DNA of 35,438 bases from Billgrantia bachuensis. Its GTDB lineage: Bacteria > Pseudomonadota > Gammaproteobacteria > Pseudomonadales > Halomonadaceae. The notes under the pieces were generated by a model. That model was not told where the DNA came from and made no database searches. It saw nothing but the letters and a program-made list of their open reading frames with translations. The position numbers and the translations under genes are program-made. The stretch lies in contig NZ_JAAQTO010000055.1 of NCBI RefSeq assembly GCF_011742165.1, positions 1-35,438 of the forward strand, in the 5' to 3' direction. Positions 34,233-35,438 of this stretch are shown one piece after another. How positions within the stretch are numbered: position 1 is the first letter of the stretch; each line of letters starts with the position of its first letter.

Positions 34233-35438
34233 ATGCCGAGAAAACCAGTCCTTATCGCCTCCACCCTGCTGATGTTGACATGTGGGCTTCCCCTTGCAGT
34301 ACAAGCGAATACCCCCTCGCTGTCCCTGAATGGCTTCGGCACGCTTGGCGTGGTGCGTTCCAGCGAGGACCAGGCAGATTTCGTTTCGAGCATGCTAATG
34401 CCCAGAGGGGCTGGCCATACCAGCGATTGGAGTGCCGAGGTCGACAGCCGGCTGGGCCTGCAGCTGACCGCTAGCCTTACGCCTCGGCTCTCGAGCGTGG
34501 TGCAGGTCGTCACCGAGCAGCAGTACGATGGCCGGTTCCGGCCGGCAATCGAGTGGGCCAACGTCAATTTCGATGTGACGCCCGATCTGAGCCTTAGAGT
34601 CGGCCGCGTCATACTTCCGGTCTTCATGAATTCAGAATACCGCAAGGTAGGCTACGCAACGCCTTGGGTTCGTCCGCCCTTGGAAGTCTATCGCACCATA
34701 CCGGTTTCCAGCATCGATGGCGTCGATATCAGCTACCGCTACCACCTTGCCAATGCCACCAACACGCTTCGGGCCACCTATGGGCAAAGTGATTCCTCCT
34801 TTCCCTATACCGATGCCACGTTGAGCCGAGCCACGGCCGAGGCAAGCGCCCGGGAAGGGCTGACGTTCAGCAATGTCGTGGAACAGGGCAACCTCAGTGT
34901 CTTTGCTGCCTACAGCCATTACCGCCTGAGCATCGAAGATTTCAACCCCCTATTCGATGTCTTCCGCATGTTTGGCCCAGAAGGCGATGCCATTGCCGAT
35001 CGCTACAATATCGATGACAAGTCATTTGAGGTGATCAGCCTGGGGGCTCGCTACGACCCCGGCAACTGGTTCGTGATGGGCGAATGGGCCCAGACCAGCA
35101 GCCGCACCTTTCTGGCGGATAGCCGCGGCTGGTACATTTCCGGTGGCTACCGCTTGGGCGCCTTCACGCCCTATCTGACATATGCCAATCAGCGCATTCA
35201 CAGCAAGACATCCATTCCCGGCCTTTCACAGCCCGGCAGCGAAGCACTGGATGCAATGCTCAACTCACTGCTTCAGGGGCAGCCACAGCAGAAAAGCGTT
35301 TCTGTCGGTGTGCGCTGGGATTTCAGCAGTAACATGGCCATCAAGGCTCAGTTCGACCATATGAATCATGAAGGGGGATCGCGCGGCTACCTGGTCAACT
35401 CGCAGCCAGGCTTTGAGCCCGGCGGTTCGGTCAACCTG
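34233..35438 (+). CDS. Outer-membrane beta-barrel protein, porin-like (partial, runs off window)
   Basis: An open frame of 402 codons from the ATG at 34233 reaches the window end without a stop. It starts with a Sec signal: basic start MPRKP, hydrophobic core LIASTLLMLTCGLPLA, and cleavage expected after VQA at residue 25. Mature sequence begins NTPSLSLNGFGTLGVVRSS, and alternating aromatic/polar strands follow (VVQVVTEQQYDGRF, WFVMGEWAQTSS, YISGGYRLGAFTPYLTYANQ, SVSVGVRWDFSSNMAIKAQF), the pattern of a trimeric or monomeric porin. The substrate is unknown. The ribosome site is weak; a downstream ATG at 34272 would cut the signal. The C-terminal strand with its final aromatic residue is missing. 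Confidence 0.8.
   Translation, partial: MPRKPVLIASTLLMLTCGLPLAVQANTPSLSLNGFGTLGVVRSSEDQADFVSSMLMPRGAGHTSDWSAEVDSRLGLQLTASLTPRLSSVVQVVTEQQYDGRFRPAIEWANVNFDVTPDLSLRVGRVILPVFMNSEYRKVGYATPWVRPPLEVYRTIPVSSIDGVDISYRYHLANATNTLRATYGQSDSSFPYTDATLSRATAEASAREGLTFSNVVEQGNLSVFAAYSHYRLSIEDFNPLFDVFRMFGPEGDAIADRYNIDDKSFEVISLGARYDPGNWFVMGEWAQTSSRTFLADSRGWYISGGYRLGAFTPYLTYANQRIHSKTSIPGLSQPGSEALDAMLNSLLQGQPQQKSVSVGVRWDFSSNMAIKAQFDHMNHEGGSRGYLVNSQPGFEPGGSVNL

Overview
This window looks like a chromosomal segment of a Halomonas-type gammaproteobacterium (Halomonadaceae/Oceanospirillales). It is GC-rich, it carries the block ispB / rplU-rpmA-obgE-proB / rpsT / murJ / ribF-ileS-lspA-fkpB-ispH / type IV minor pilins in an order also known from Pseudomonas, and its NrdA and NrdB are of the long Pseudomonas type. 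The taxon is inferred from protein resemblance and gene order; no search was run.

Layout. 1-120: the last 31 transposase codons and right end of an IS3-family element. 156-2257: sodB, a divergent SufR-like regulator with C-terminal cysteines, and a two-domain lipoprotein (MliC-like plus a GNEPGW domain). 2360-5669: metE and its divergent LysR activator metR. 5656-7986: an RstA/RstB-like two-component pair read leftward. 8213-12684: nrdA-nrdB behind a promoter with a DnaA box and NrdR-type boxes. 12754-16511: an accessory-looking block with two tiny basic proteins sharing a repeated motif, a 109-residue orphan, a Nudix hydrolase, a cardiolipin-synthase-like phospholipase D protein and a CPA-type Na+/H+ antiporter.

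16584-20920 (leftward): a minor pilin operon pilE-fimT-pilV-pilW-pilX-pilX', with the PilX-like gene duplicated and no pilY1 visible. 21083-27085 (leftward): ispH, fkpB, lspA, ileS and ribF, tightly packed behind a promoter with a perfect TATAAT. 27191-30548: murJ, rpsT and proB. 30619-32498: obgE, rpmA and rplU. 32776-33795 (rightward): ispB. 33915-33991: tRNA-Pro(CGG) with its own promoter and terminator. 34233-end: the start of an outer-membrane beta-barrel (porin-like) gene cut by the window edge.

Most genes are core housekeeping: dNTP synthesis, methionine synthesis, isoprenoids, lipoprotein and murein export, translation. The parts most worth a second look are the small proteins with the [VI]-x-[VI]-[KP]-x-H-x-R motif, the duplicated PilX-like pilins with a C-terminal beta-solenoid, the palindrome between sodB and the Fe-S-type regulator, the NrdR/DnaA architecture at nrdA, and a possible leader structure in front of rplU.
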